A DNA stretch of 20,057 bases, from contig JAIUMT010000017.1 of the NCBI GenBank assembly GCA_022565415.1, forward strand, positions 1-20,057, given 5' to 3'. Below, one piece after another: positions 8,138-15,843 of this stretch; within the stretch, counting starts at the first letter, position 1, and each line of letters opens with the position of its first letter. The position numbers and the translations under genes were made by a program. A model generated the notes under the pieces. That model was not told the origin of the DNA. It saw only the letters and a list, made by a program, of their open reading frames with translations, and ran no database searches. The DNA comes from Balneolales bacterium. Its GTDB lineage: Bacteria; Bacteroidota; Rhodothermia; Balneolales; HLUCCA01.

Positions 8138-9405
8138 AATCCTTTTTAATCTTGATTCTGGTCGGATTTTTAGGCCTGAATTCCGCCACCGCCCGACAGC
8201 TTATAATTCCGATGGATGCGAGTCAGACCAATCATTTGAAAGCCTACGGCCTAATTTACAACCACATTAGCGATGGCAGCGAGGCTCAATGGCTGCTGAA
8301 CTATAAAGGTGGCAGCTTTATGGCGCCATATAGCGCATCGCTGCTCCGACAGGCCCGAATTCGTGGTGTTTACGCCGAAGTTGTAAGCAGCGCGGAAGCC
8401 CGAAGAATCATTGCCGAAATCGAGCGAAATGATGTAAACATGGCCGCTGTTCCGCTTGAAAAAGCCCCATCAATAGCCGTTTACACGCCTCCTCATGCCC
8501 TACCCTGGGACGATGCCGTAACCCTAGCTCTGGAGTACGCCGAAATCCCCTACACCACGATCTACAACGAGGAAGTTCTGGCGGGTGAGTTGAGTAACTA
8601 CGATTGGCTACACCTTCACCACGAAGATTTCACCGGACAATACGGCAAATTCTGGTCCGCTTTCAGGCACACGCCCTGGTATCAGCGTCAAGTACGCGAC
8701 CTGGAAGAAATGGCAGCCGGACTCGGTTACAGCAAAGTCTCCGACATGAAAAAAGCCGTCGTTAACACCATTCGCGATTATATTGGCGGAGGTGGATTTC
8801 TGTTCGCCATGTGCTCGGGAACAGACACGTTCGACATCGCACTTGCAGCTGATGGCGTCGACATCGCCCCCACTCCGTTCGATGGCGATCCGATGGATCC
8901 CGATGCACAGGAAAAACTCAATTTCGAACGAACACTGGCGTTTCGCGATTTTCAAATTGAGCGAAATCCGGCAGAATATCGGCACGCAGATATCGACATC
9001 CTGAACGTGCAACAGCGTATGGCTGAGGTCGATGAAACTATGGACTTTTTTACTCTATTTGATTTCTCGGCGAAATGGGATCCGGTTCCGACGATGCTAA
9101 CGCAGAACCATGTGAGCAGTGTGAAAGGATTTTATGGTCAGAGCACGGCCTTTCGCACAGAAACCATCAAAAATTCGGTTGTTATTCTGGCCGAAACTCC
9201 CGGACGCAATGAAGCCAAATACATTCATGGAAACTTCGGCGAAGGTTTCTTCACGTTCTACGGAGGGCACGATCCGGAAGATTATACACATCGTGTTGGG
9301 GATCCGCCAACCGACCTCAGCTTGCATCCAAACTCCCCGGGATACCGCCTCATTTTGAACAACGTTTTGTTCCCTGCAGCGCAAAAGAAAAAACAGCAAA
9401 CCTAA
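8134..9405 (+). CDS. Exported class I glutamine amidotransferase-like protein ('asparagine synthetase B'-labelled family)
   Basis: The 423-aa protein starts with a signal peptide (about 1-20, ending A-T-A). It then has I-P-M-D-A-S-Q-T-N-H-L-K-A-Y-G (25-39), the hallmark of a Bacteroidota family commonly labelled 'asparagine synthetase B'. It shows neither the N-terminal Cys nucleophile nor the ATP-binding domain of true AsnB, so that label is probably wrong. A class I amidotransferase-like elbow is visible: G-G-G-G-F-L-F-A-M-C-S-G-T-D-T, with Cys227 as candidate nucleophile and His379 in G-G-H-D-P-E-D as candidate triad partner. L-H-L-H-H-E-D-F near 159-166 is another dense polar motif. The protein is probably periplasmic. 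Its reaction is unknown. The start overlaps the stop of the TPR gene by ATGA, suggesting joint function with it. Confidence 0.8.
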   Translation: MKSFLILILVGFLGLNSATARQLIIPMDASQTNHLKAYGLIYNHISDGSEAQWLLNYKGGSFMAPYSASLLRQARIRGVYAEVVSSAEARRIIAEIERNDVNMAAVPLEKAPSIAVYTPPHALPWDDAVTLALEYAEIPYTTIYNEEVLAGELSNYDWLHLHHEDFTGQYGKFWSAFRHTPWYQRQVRDLEEMAAGLGYSKVSDMKKAVVNTIRDYIGGGGFLFAMCSGTDTFDIALAADGVDIAPTPFDGDPMDPDAQEKLNFERTLAFRDFQIERNPAEYRHADIDILNVQQRMAEVDETMDFFTLFDFSAKWDPVPTMLTQNHVSSVKGFYGQSTAFRTETIKNSVVILAETPGRNEAKYIHGNFGEGFFTFYGGHDPEDYTHRVGDPPTDLSLHPNSPGYRLILNNVLFPAAQKKKQQT

Positions 9406-9414
9406 GGATACCTT

Positions 9415-10599
9415 GTGGATTTTGATCCCTCAGCAGACGCGCAGTGGTTTTCGCGATACGAACAAGCCCGCGGAACCGACGCGCGCCAATACCTACTTTC
9501 GAGCCCGAACGACATCGTTGTATCAGAGCAGCTTCATTGCTATCCCAGAGCGGAGAACAAGTTCCCGACCTGGCACAAAGATGGAATGACCTACACCAGG
9601 CTTGCATTCGAGCAAAGCTCAGGTGAAATCGTGGCTAAATACAAAGCATCGCAGGTTTCAGGCTCGACGCTTCTGGATCTGAGTGGTGGACTGGGCATCG
9701 ATTCACTCGCATTCTCCTTCTCTTTCGACGAAGTTCATTACGTTGACCGCGCCGAGCAACCGTTTAACTTGGCCCGTAACAATCATCAGATTCACACGCG
9801 TGATAACATTCGCCATCACCATATGAGCGCGGAGGAAGCCTTATCTCAACTGCCTGATGCCGACTGGATTTACATCGATCCGTCGCGACGAAATCCGGGC
9901 AAACGCGTATTCCTGCTGTCGGACAGCGAGCCGGATGTTCCCGCACTTTGGGATCGACTCCTGGCCAAATCCCGCGGAATAATCATAAAACTGTCACCTC
10001 TTTATGATTTGGCTGCACTTCGCGAAGAGCTTCCCGAAATTACCCGAATTCAGGTCGTATCTGTTGGCGGTGAAGTAAAAGAAATCCTGGCTTATGCTCA
10101 GAAAAATTCGACAAAATCGAACACGATCGAAGCTGTTTGCTTGCCTCAAAATACGGTTTACTCGTCATCACTCGACGAAAATAAGCCTCCACGCACGGTT
10201 CGAAGTGATTTTGCCACTAGCAAGAGTTTGATTGTGCCGGATGCTGCCGTTATAAAATCTGGACTCACCACTACCTTCGCAGCTGTAAACAGCCTCGAAT
10301 TCGTGAATCATAACACGGATTATCTATTGAGCTCCGAAACCAGACCAGTACCCGGGGCTTCGGTTTATCCGATTTCAGAAATTCTGCCGTACAAGCCCAA
10401 GGAGCTGAAAAAATGGCTAAAAGGCAAACGGGTCAACATCCATCAGCGCGGATTTCCATTGACGCCCTCAGAGCTGTACAAGAAATTAAATACAGACATG
10501 GGCGACGACTATCATTTGTTCTTTACCAACGTTCCGTCACGTCCGAAACCGAATTTGATTGTCGTAATTACTTCTTCAGCGCTTCGTAACGAGCCGTAA
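9415..10599 (+). CDS. SAM-dependent methyltransferase with THUMP-like C-terminus (PG_1098-type)
   Basis: The 394-aa protein begins at a GTG preceded by AAGGA at about 6 nt. The class I methyltransferase core has the SAM-binding motif L-L-D-L-S-G-G-L-G-I-D-S at 86-97, an acidic residue after strand 2 (Y-V-D-R at 109-112) and a D-P-S-R-R motif at 155-159 in the position of motif IV. N-terminal residues 1-80 fit a helical ferredoxin-like part, and residues about 310-394 fit the THUMP_like domain (PF18096). It resembles PG_1098 of Porphyromonas gingivalis. The THUMP-like part suggests an RNA substrate, but no specific target is known to me. It starts 9 bp after the amidotransferase-like gene and ends inside the AAA+ gene on the other strand, sharing 32 bp. 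Confidence 0.88.
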   Translation: MDFDPSADAQWFSRYEQARGTDARQYLLSSPNDIVVSEQLHCYPRAENKFPTWHKDGMTYTRLAFEQSSGEIVAKYKASQVSGSTLLDLSGGLGIDSLAFSFSFDEVHYVDRAEQPFNLARNNHQIHTRDNIRHHHMSAEEALSQLPDADWIYIDPSRRNPGKRVFLLSDSEPDVPALWDRLLAKSRGIIIKLSPLYDLAALREELPEITRIQVVSVGGEVKEILAYAQKNSTKSNTIEAVCLPQNTVYSSSLDENKPPRTVRSDFATSKSLIVPDAAVIKSGLTTTFAAVNSLEFVNHNTDYLLSSETRPVPGASVYPISEILPYKPKELKKWLKGKRVNIHQRGFPLTPSELYKKLNTDMGDDYHLFFTNVPSRPKPNLIVVITSSALRNEP

Positions 10600-12274
10600 T
10601 TTCATCTCGCGACATGCTTCTGTAGGGCTCAGGTAACAGCGATTTCGACGTACACTCCATCACAGCAATCATGGTTTGAAGCTCAACTTCTTCCGGATAC
10701 GATGGCGGGATGAAATCTTCGAAGGTTGCATCTAGTGTCTCGGGGGTAACCAGCGTTTCGCCGGCTGATGCGGCTCTGAACTTCGCTCTGGTTAGTGCGG
10801 CTTCCATATCAGCGCCCGACATCGACTTATAACCGCTGCGTACCAACTCAGGCACATACGATTCGTCGCTCAATTTAAGCTGCGTTTTCTTTTTCATAGC
10901 TGTGTACAGCTCGATTCGCTCCTCTTCCATGGTTGGATGAAATAGCGCTAGGTGCTCCTCTGCCCGACCCTGACGTTTTAAATCGATCGGCATCAAATCC
11001 GGACGGGCTGTCATCAGAAACCAGACAATTCGTCCACGGTTTGCGGTGTTGCTCATTAACTGGGCTATCTGGGCAAACACACGACTCGAAACGCCGCTGT
11101 CGCCACTCGAACTACGATCGCCAAGGTACGCGTCGGCCTCGTCAATCATAACCGCTACAGGGGCCATAGCGTCGAGTAGAGTCAGGATTTTTTCAAGGTT
11201 TCCCTCCGTAACACCCTGCCATTGCGATCTGAAATTCTTGAGTTTGACCATGGGGATGCCAACTTCGCCGGCAAAACAGGTAACCATGTAGGTTTTCCCG
11301 GTTCCGACAGGTCCGGCCACGAGATATCCCATGGGCATGACGTCCTGCCGACCCGCTTTCAGATTTTTAGCCGCATCCCGCAGGTGCACTTTAACCCGGG
11401 CATGACCCGCAACATCGTCGAGGGTATATCGGGTATCTACAAATTCGAGCAATCCGTAAGCCTCAGCCTCAATCAGCTCTTTCTTATTCTGAATAAGGGA
11501 ATTGAAGGTGATTTTTGCGTTGTTTTCGAGCGCGCCAGAGACGATACTTTGTAAATTGACGCAGGAAAGTCCGGCTGTTTGCTTGCTTAGTACATCAACG
11601 GGAACCTCCGATATCTTTTTGAACGTCTTTTTATCTGCCAGATGATGGATGTAGGACGTTCGGGCAGTGTCGGTAGGCAGATTCACTTTGATAGCCGCGT
11701 TATACGGACTCTGAATGAGATTTCGGTTCAGATCGGTTACATTTTCGGCCATCAAAACGACGGTAAAATCTGCTGCAAGAAACAACGGATCGTGCGCCCA
11801 TTTCTGCAACGATACCAACGCATTTCGGTCTTCGGAGCCAGCTGAACCACCATCATTCATTGGCACGATGGTTTCGCTGTAGTCGATGATGCAGGCGATG
11901 CTTTTCCCGTCGGCCAGGCGCAATCGGAAGAAGTTCTCGAGCAAGGCAAATACCCGAACCGGATCTTTGGGAAGCTTTCCGGCAAAGTTGGTCCCGGTGA
12001 ACGAATCGTATCCGGAAACAGCGCGCTGAAAATCCTGCATGCTGTTTTTGTCGCGAAAACGGATTCCAGTGGCTCTGTCGTAAAAAAGAACAATGTCGCG
12101 CGAGCCAAATAACTCATCCGACAAAAACGTATCAAATCGGATGAAATCGTACGATTTATCCCGCTTTACAGGAACAACATCTCTGATATTACCATGTAAA
12201 ATGAACTGATTGAGTGTTTTGCTAAAATACTTTTCGGCAAATTCCTGTGCCCAATGCGGATAGTCGGTGTACAT
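10568..12274 (-). CDS. AAA+ ATPase with degenerate first and active second AAA domain (Cdc48/Vps4-like)
   Basis: The 568-aa cytoplasmic ATPase has two AAA-like halves. D1 (about 20-255) keeps a degenerate Walker B region (A-C-I-I-D-Y-S-E, 127-134), a strand like sensor 1 (V-V-L-M-A-E-N, 172-178) and a lid-like G-L-S-C-V-N-L-Q (235-242), but no Walker A, so it should not hydrolyse ATP. D2 (about 285-505) has Walker A G-P-V-G-T-G-K-T (321-328), Walker B V-M-I-D-E-A-D (375-381), a W-Q-G pore loop (352-354) like Vps4's W-x-G, and R434/R437 in the arginine-finger region. The usual sensor-1 Asn appears replaced in L-M-T-A-R-P-D. There is no GAFTGA loop or recognisable HTH, so it is not PspF. The start has an AAAGG at about 8-9 nt. 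It ends the gene run that contains pspA, so PspA-type polymers are a plausible but unproven substrate. Confidence 0.88.
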   Translation of the reverse strand: MYTDYPHWAQEFAEKYFSKTLNQFILHGNIRDVVPVKRDKSYDFIRFDTFLSDELFGSRDIVLFYDRATGIRFRDKNSMQDFQRAVSGYDSFTGTNFAGKLPKDPVRVFALLENFFRLRLADGKSIACIIDYSETIVPMNDGGSAGSEDRNALVSLQKWAHDPLFLAADFTVVLMAENVTDLNRNLIQSPYNAAIKVNLPTDTARTSYIHHLADKKTFKKISEVPVDVLSKQTAGLSCVNLQSIVSGALENNAKITFNSLIQNKKELIEAEAYGLLEFVDTRYTLDDVAGHARVKVHLRDAAKNLKAGRQDVMPMGYLVAGPVGTGKTYMVTCFAGEVGIPMVKLKNFRSQWQGVTEGNLEKILTLLDAMAPVAVMIDEADAYLGDRSSSGDSGVSSRVFAQIAQLMSNTANRGRIVWFLMTARPDLMPIDLKRQGRAEEHLALFHPTMEEERIELYTAMKKKTQLKLSDESYVPELVRSGYKSMSGADMEAALTRAKFRAASAGETLVTPETLDATFEDFIPPSYPEEVELQTMIAVMECTSKSLLPEPYRSMSRDEITARYEALKK

Positions 12275-12309
12275 ACGATAATACCTTTAAAATCAATGGA
12301 TTAACACGC

Positions 12310-13605
12310 CTACATTTGAGAGTTTGCATCCATACGTTGCAGTTTTACTACTTCAATACGAGTCTGCGTTGCTTTAGTGATAATAAATTTGAGATCACCA
12401 ATAACAACTTCTTCGTTCAATTTCGGAATTTTACCGCTCTCGTGGATGATGAACCCCGCTATGGTTTCGTAGTCGTCATATTCGCTTTCGGGAATTGGCA
12501 AATCAGGATGCGCGTGAATAAGATCGTCAATTTCAACATTACCACTTATGAGCCAGGTATTCTCGTTGAGCTTCTTAATAAACTCATCATCTTCGTCGTA
12601 TTCATCCTGAATATCACCCACAACTTCTTCGAGTAAGTCCTCGATGGTTACAAGTCCGGCCGTTCCACCATATTCATCAATCACGATGGCCAACGAAATA
12701 TTGAGCTGACGAAATTCAGCCAGCAACGTCTTTGCCCGCTGCGACGAAGGCACGTGCTTCACCGGACGAATAATATCGGACAACTTTTCGGGCTCTTTGA
12801 ATAAATCGTAGGCAAAAACAACGCCGATGATGTTATCAATGCTTTCCTCGTAAACGGGCAGTTTGGAGAATCCGGAGGCAATGAATGTTTCCAGCGCTTC
12901 GCGAATAGTAGCCGTTTTTTCCAGGGCAATGATTTCAGTACGCGGAACCATAGATTCCTTAACTCTGATATTCTGCAACTCAAGTACATTGGTAAGAATT
13001 TCAGAGTCGTCGGCATCCAAATCGCCATTATGATATTCCCCGCCAATTTCACGGAAGAGCAACTCTATATCGGAGCGACGAAAATACTCGTCGACTTTAA
13101 CTTCCTCTTCTTGGAAAAGTCCTATGATGAATTTCGCAATGGTATTTGCCCCAACGACAAACGGATAAAATAGCCAGCTGAGAATCCGCAAGGGTGTGCT
13201 TAAAAACGAAATAAATACATCGGGGTATGTTCGAAACATAGCTTTGGGCAATACTTCACCGAAAACCATAATCAGCAAGGAGGCCAGCGTTGTTTGAATA
13301 ATCAGAATGGTGGCCTCGCTAGGTGCTACGCCAAACACTTGACTATAATATGCCATGATAGGAGAAGTAAGAAAGAGTGTCATTAACGTCGCATACGCCA
13401 CATTCACAACATTATTACCAATGAGCGTGGTCGACATAAACGACTCGGGATTGCGCAGGAAGTACGCAAGATAACGCGAGCTTAGTGTGTTCTTACGCGC
13501 ACGCAGCTCCAATTTGAGACGGTTTGCGCTCACAAAAGCAATTTCAGTACCTGAGAAAAAGCCACTCAGGAGAATTACTATTATGATTAGGAGCCATTCG
13601 TTCAT
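12310..13605 (-). CDS. CorC/HlyC-family membrane protein (CNNM/DUF21 - CBS pair - CorC_C)
   Basis: The 431-aa protein has the full family architecture. A DUF21/CNNM membrane domain with three to four helices (about 1-165) opens with L-S-G-F-F-S-G-T-E-I-A-F and includes G-N-N-V-V-N and F-G-E-V-L-P-K. A CBS pair follows (about 215-335) with M-V-P-R-T-E-I and I-D-E-Y-G-G-T-A-G-L-V-T-I-E-D-L-L-E-E, then an acidic linker and a CorC_HlyC domain (about 350-425). Relatives are linked to Mg2+/Co2+ efflux, and CNNM-type proteins sense Mg-ATP through the CBS pair. The old haemolysin name is misleading. The ATG is preceded by GGAG at 6 nt. It lies 42 bp after the enoyl-CoA hydratase gene and 35 bp before the AAA+ gene. 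The transported ion is not determined by sequence. Confidence 0.93.
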   Translation of the reverse strand: MNEWLLIIIVILLSGFFSGTEIAFVSANRLKLELRARKNTLSSRYLAYFLRNPESFMSTTLIGNNVVNVAYATLMTLFLTSPIMAYYSQVFGVAPSEATILIIQTTLASLLIMVFGEVLPKAMFRTYPDVFISFLSTPLRILSWLFYPFVVGANTIAKFIIGLFQEEEVKVDEYFRRSDIELLFREIGGEYHNGDLDADDSEILTNVLELQNIRVKESMVPRTEIIALEKTATIREALETFIASGFSKLPVYEESIDNIIGVVFAYDLFKEPEKLSDIIRPVKHVPSSQRAKTLLAEFRQLNISLAIVIDEYGGTAGLVTIEDLLEEVVGDIQDEYDEDDEFIKKLNENTWLISGNVEIDDLIHAHPDLPIPESEYDDYETIAGFIIHESGKIPKLNEEVVIGDLKFIITKATQTRIEVVKLQRMDANSQM

Positions 13606-13647
13606 CGATGACTCCTGTTCCTAGACGGAGGTTCCAAAATGTTTAAT

Positions 13648-14436
13648 TTAATTTCCGTTGAATGAAGGTGCCCTTTTCTGCAGGAAAGCAGTAGTGCCCT
13701 CTTTGAAATCTATTGTTCCGCATAAAGCCCCGAAGGCTTCAGCTTCTACATGATATCCTTTTCCAGGCGCATCAAAAACAGCATTAACAGCTTCGATGGC
13801 TTTTCCCACGGCAACTGGTCCGCGTTGGAGAATAGTTTTAAGGACTGATTTTGACGCTTCAAGACCTTCCTCAGCAGTAAAAACGCTGTTTACCAGACCC
13901 ATTTGCAATGCTTTATCTGCTTTGATTGGTGTTCCGGTCAGGATGAGCTCCAGTGCCCGGCCTTTGCCAATCAGTTGCGTTAAACGCTGCGTGCCGCCAT
14001 ACCCGGGAATTAAACCCAGACTTACCTCAGGCAGACCAAATCGGGCATTTTCGCTTGCAATTCGCAAATGACAGGCCATGGCTAACTCACATCCGGCGCC
14101 AAGGGCATACCCGTTGACGTACGCAATTATGGGCTTGTGCGACTGCTCAATCATGTTAAAAATCTGCTGACCGCGTTCAGAAAGCATCGTACCCGAAAAA
14201 TTGTTCAGGTCTGTGAGTTCTTTGATGTCGGCGCCAGCAACAAATGCTTTATCGCCTGATCCCGTTATGATGATGCCCTTTACGCGATCGGAATGACGTA
14301 ATTTGAGAATAGCGCCTTCGAGATCCGACATAACATCGGAGTTCAAAGCATTCAACTTATCAGGGCGATTAACCGTGAGCACAGCAATGCCGGCGTCATC
14401 GGTTTCAATAGTAAGGTTTTGGTACGTTTGAGACAT
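13648..14436 (-). CDS. Enoyl-CoA hydratase (crotonase family)
   Basis: I use the ATG at 14436 (262 aa). A TTG three codons upstream overlaps the previous stop and is unlikely. The crotonase fold is clear: N-R-P-D-K-L-N-A-L-N, the oxyanion-hole segment A-G-A-D-I-K-E (67-73), N-G-Y-A-L-G-A-G-C-E-L-A-M-A (109-122) and P-E-V-S-L-G-L-I-P-G-Y-G-G-T-Q-R-L. Glu117 and Glu137 match the two catalytic glutamates of mitochondrial enoyl-CoA hydratase (Glu144 and Glu164), so true hydratase activity is expected. It adds water to 2-enoyl-CoA in fatty-acid or amino-acid degradation. It follows the membrane coiled-coil gene by 5 bp and precedes the CorC gene by 42 bp. No partner beta-oxidation gene is in this window, so the physiological substrate is open. 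Confidence 0.95.
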   Translation of the reverse strand: MSQTYQNLTIETDDAGIAVLTVNRPDKLNALNSDVMSDLEGAILKLRHSDRVKGIIITGSGDKAFVAGADIKELTDLNNFSGTMLSERGQQIFNMIEQSHKPIIAYVNGYALGAGCELAMACHLRIASENARFGLPEVSLGLIPGYGGTQRLTQLIGKGRALELILTGTPIKADKALQMGLVNSVFTAEEGLEASKSVLKTILQRGPVAVGKAIEAVNAVFDAPGKGYHVEAEAFGALCGTIDFKEGTTAFLQKRAPSFNGN

Positions 14437-14441
14437 AAAAA

Positions 14442-15308
14442 TCAATTGCGCTGCCTGCTTTTTGCAGGTGCTCCAATATCTAAATTCTGCTCAAAGTTAT
14501 CCATCTTTTCAATGATATTAAACCCCGGTAATACATTGTCGTCAATATCATCAACAATCGAGACGGTTTCTTCCACATCGTGGAGTAAATTATCGAGCTG
14601 AAATCCAATTTGCTCAGGATTTGTCATGGTAATTGACTGCTCATAGATGTATCGAATCGCATCTTCTATGGTTTCCAGCTGTGACTCGCATATTTGCAAA
14701 CGCTCCTTAGCCGCGACAAGTTTTTCTTCTCGCTTATGCAATATCATAAGGCGGCGTTTTTTAATTTCGCGAAGTTTTTCACTTTCCAATGACTGAAGTT
14801 CTTCTTCGACCGATGCAATTTCAGATCGAAGGTCATCCGCCCGGGTGGCTTTAATGTATGCGTCGTACCGGTCGTATGAGTCGAGCATGAGCATATAATT
14901 CGACAATAACTCTTCAATTTTGCTTTTGATGTTGTCGGTTATCCCCTGCGATGTATGCGGAAATTTCTTGAAATTGGCCTCTACTTTTTCGCTGATGTGT
15001 TTCAAAACCAGAAACCTTTTCTGAAACCGCGAATCGAGGTTATAAAATACTTCCCTTTCTTCCACATTACGTGGTTGTTCGCGCAAAACTCGGCTAATTA
15101 CACTATTTCGAAAAACCACCGTACGTGGCACCACACCCAGATAAACCAACTCGGCTCCGATGGCCATAGTGAACACCAGACTCGCCATTGTGCCATAATC
15201 ATTCACAAAGAATGCCGTTAACGCAGAAACGAACAGGAATCCGAGGTTCACCGGATGTAAGAACGCTTCTCTTGTGAAATTGATTGTTTCGGTAAGACTG
15301 GATTTCAT
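14442..15308 (-). CDS. Two-helix membrane-anchored coiled-coil protein, PspA-linked
   Basis: I do not recognise a named family for this 288-aa product. Two closely spaced hydrophobic segments (about 21-36 and 39-60) form a probable helical hairpin in the membrane. The remainder (about 75-275) is highly charged and helical, with a strong coiled-coil stretch at about 156-222 (heptads rich in E, L, K and R). The C-terminus changes to a small basic tail, I-G-A-P-A-K-S-R-Q-R-N (278-288), resembling the tails of the two genes just upstream. The bulk is probably cytoplasmic. It starts 25 bp after the short PspA-like gene and ends 5 bp before the enoyl-CoA hydratase ATG. I infer a membrane anchor or receptor for the PspA-type coiled-coil proteins encoded next to it. 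This rests on context and architecture alone. Confidence 0.75.
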   Translation of the reverse strand: MKSSLTETINFTREAFLHPVNLGFLFVSALTAFFVNDYGTMASLVFTMAIGAELVYLGVVPRTVVFRNSVISRVLREQPRNVEEREVFYNLDSRFQKRFLVLKHISEKVEANFKKFPHTSQGITDNIKSKIEELLSNYMLMLDSYDRYDAYIKATRADDLRSEIASVEEELQSLESEKLREIKKRRLMILHKREEKLVAAKERLQICESQLETIEDAIRYIYEQSITMTNPEQIGFQLDNLLHDVEETVSIVDDIDDNVLPGFNIIEKMDNFEQNLDIGAPAKSRQRN

Positions 15309-15333
15309 TGATTAAATAGGTGGTGTCGGAGGT

Positions 15334-15831
15334 TTATTGTTTAGCAGGACCTAAAGTCTTCTTTACGCCCGAGGCGTCATTTTGTTTGGTTTCACCAGAT
15401 TTTTGGTGTGAGTTTGCAGATTGATTCTTCGGTCCGATCGATTTATCCACCTCACTCAATGCACTGATCTGATCCTTAATATCGGTTTGGAGGATGCCCA
15501 TCTCGGCACGAATCTTTTTGAGGGTCTCCTCAGAACGTTGTTTTCGGATGAATTCTTCGTCTTCGCAGCGGTAAACTTCATCGGAGTTCGATTCTTCGGC
15601 TGAATCCAGATATACTTCCAGCTTGGCTTCAGCAAGGGCAATTTTGTGCCGGACCTTATCCAGAACTTCATCAAAAGAATCCATCAGTCCATCGACATTC
15701 ATCCGGTTAAGCGCGCTATTTACCTTAGCCATTCGCTCGGCATCGACCGCTTTTTGGCGCAGTTCTTTAATGGAGCGATAGTGCTTCTTGTACTCTTCTT
15801 TAAGTCGTTCACGATCTTCAATGCTGCCCAT
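15334..15831 (-). CDS. Short coiled-coil protein aligning with the C-terminal half of PspA
   Basis: This 165-aa, highly charged, helical protein has no signal peptide or membrane segment. Residues 35-78 align without gaps to residues 148-191 of the PspA-family protein encoded just upstream. By my hand count 13 of 44 positions are identical, including K-V, V-x-G, E-A-[KR]-[LM]-E and L-D-S, and many others are conservative. It lacks the N-terminal amphipathic helix and the long helical hairpin of PspA. The tail (about 130-165) is low-complexity and ends K-T-L-G-P-A-K-Q, close to the PspA end K-T-L-G-R-N-R-A-K-N. A second weaker copy, S-I-G-P-K-N-Q, is at 131-137. The start is supported by GGAG 5 nt before the ATG, 12 bp after pspA ends. 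I infer a PspA paralogue or partner that co-assembles with it. Confidence 0.78.
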   Translation of the reverse strand: MGSIEDRERLKEEYKKHYRSIKELRQKAVDAERMAKVNSALNRMNVDGLMDSFDEVLDKVRHKIALAEAKLEVYLDSAEESNSDEVYRCEDEEFIRKQRSEETLKKIRAEMGILQTDIKDQISALSEVDKSIGPKNQSANSHQKSGETKQNDASGVKKTLGPAKQ

Positions 15832-15843
15832 ACAAACTCCGGA

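Noticed and set aside
8134..9405. True asparagine synthetase B
   Set aside because: There is no Cys nucleophile after the initiator Met and no ATP-pyrophosphatase domain, and the protein carries a signal peptide.
10568..12274. PspF-type sigma-54 activator regulating pspA
   Set aside because: No GAFTGA loop and no C-terminal DNA-binding helix-turn-helix are visible. The pore-loop and double-AAA layout fit a protein remodeller instead.
12247..12636. Plus-strand open frame of 129 codons across the AAA+/CorC junction
   Set aside because: It is antisense to two well-supported genes and has no recognisable domain.
14437..14445. TTG start giving a three-residue longer enoyl-CoA hydratase
   Set aside because: It overlaps the upstream stop codon, and the ATG at 14436 gives the usual short N-terminus of the family.
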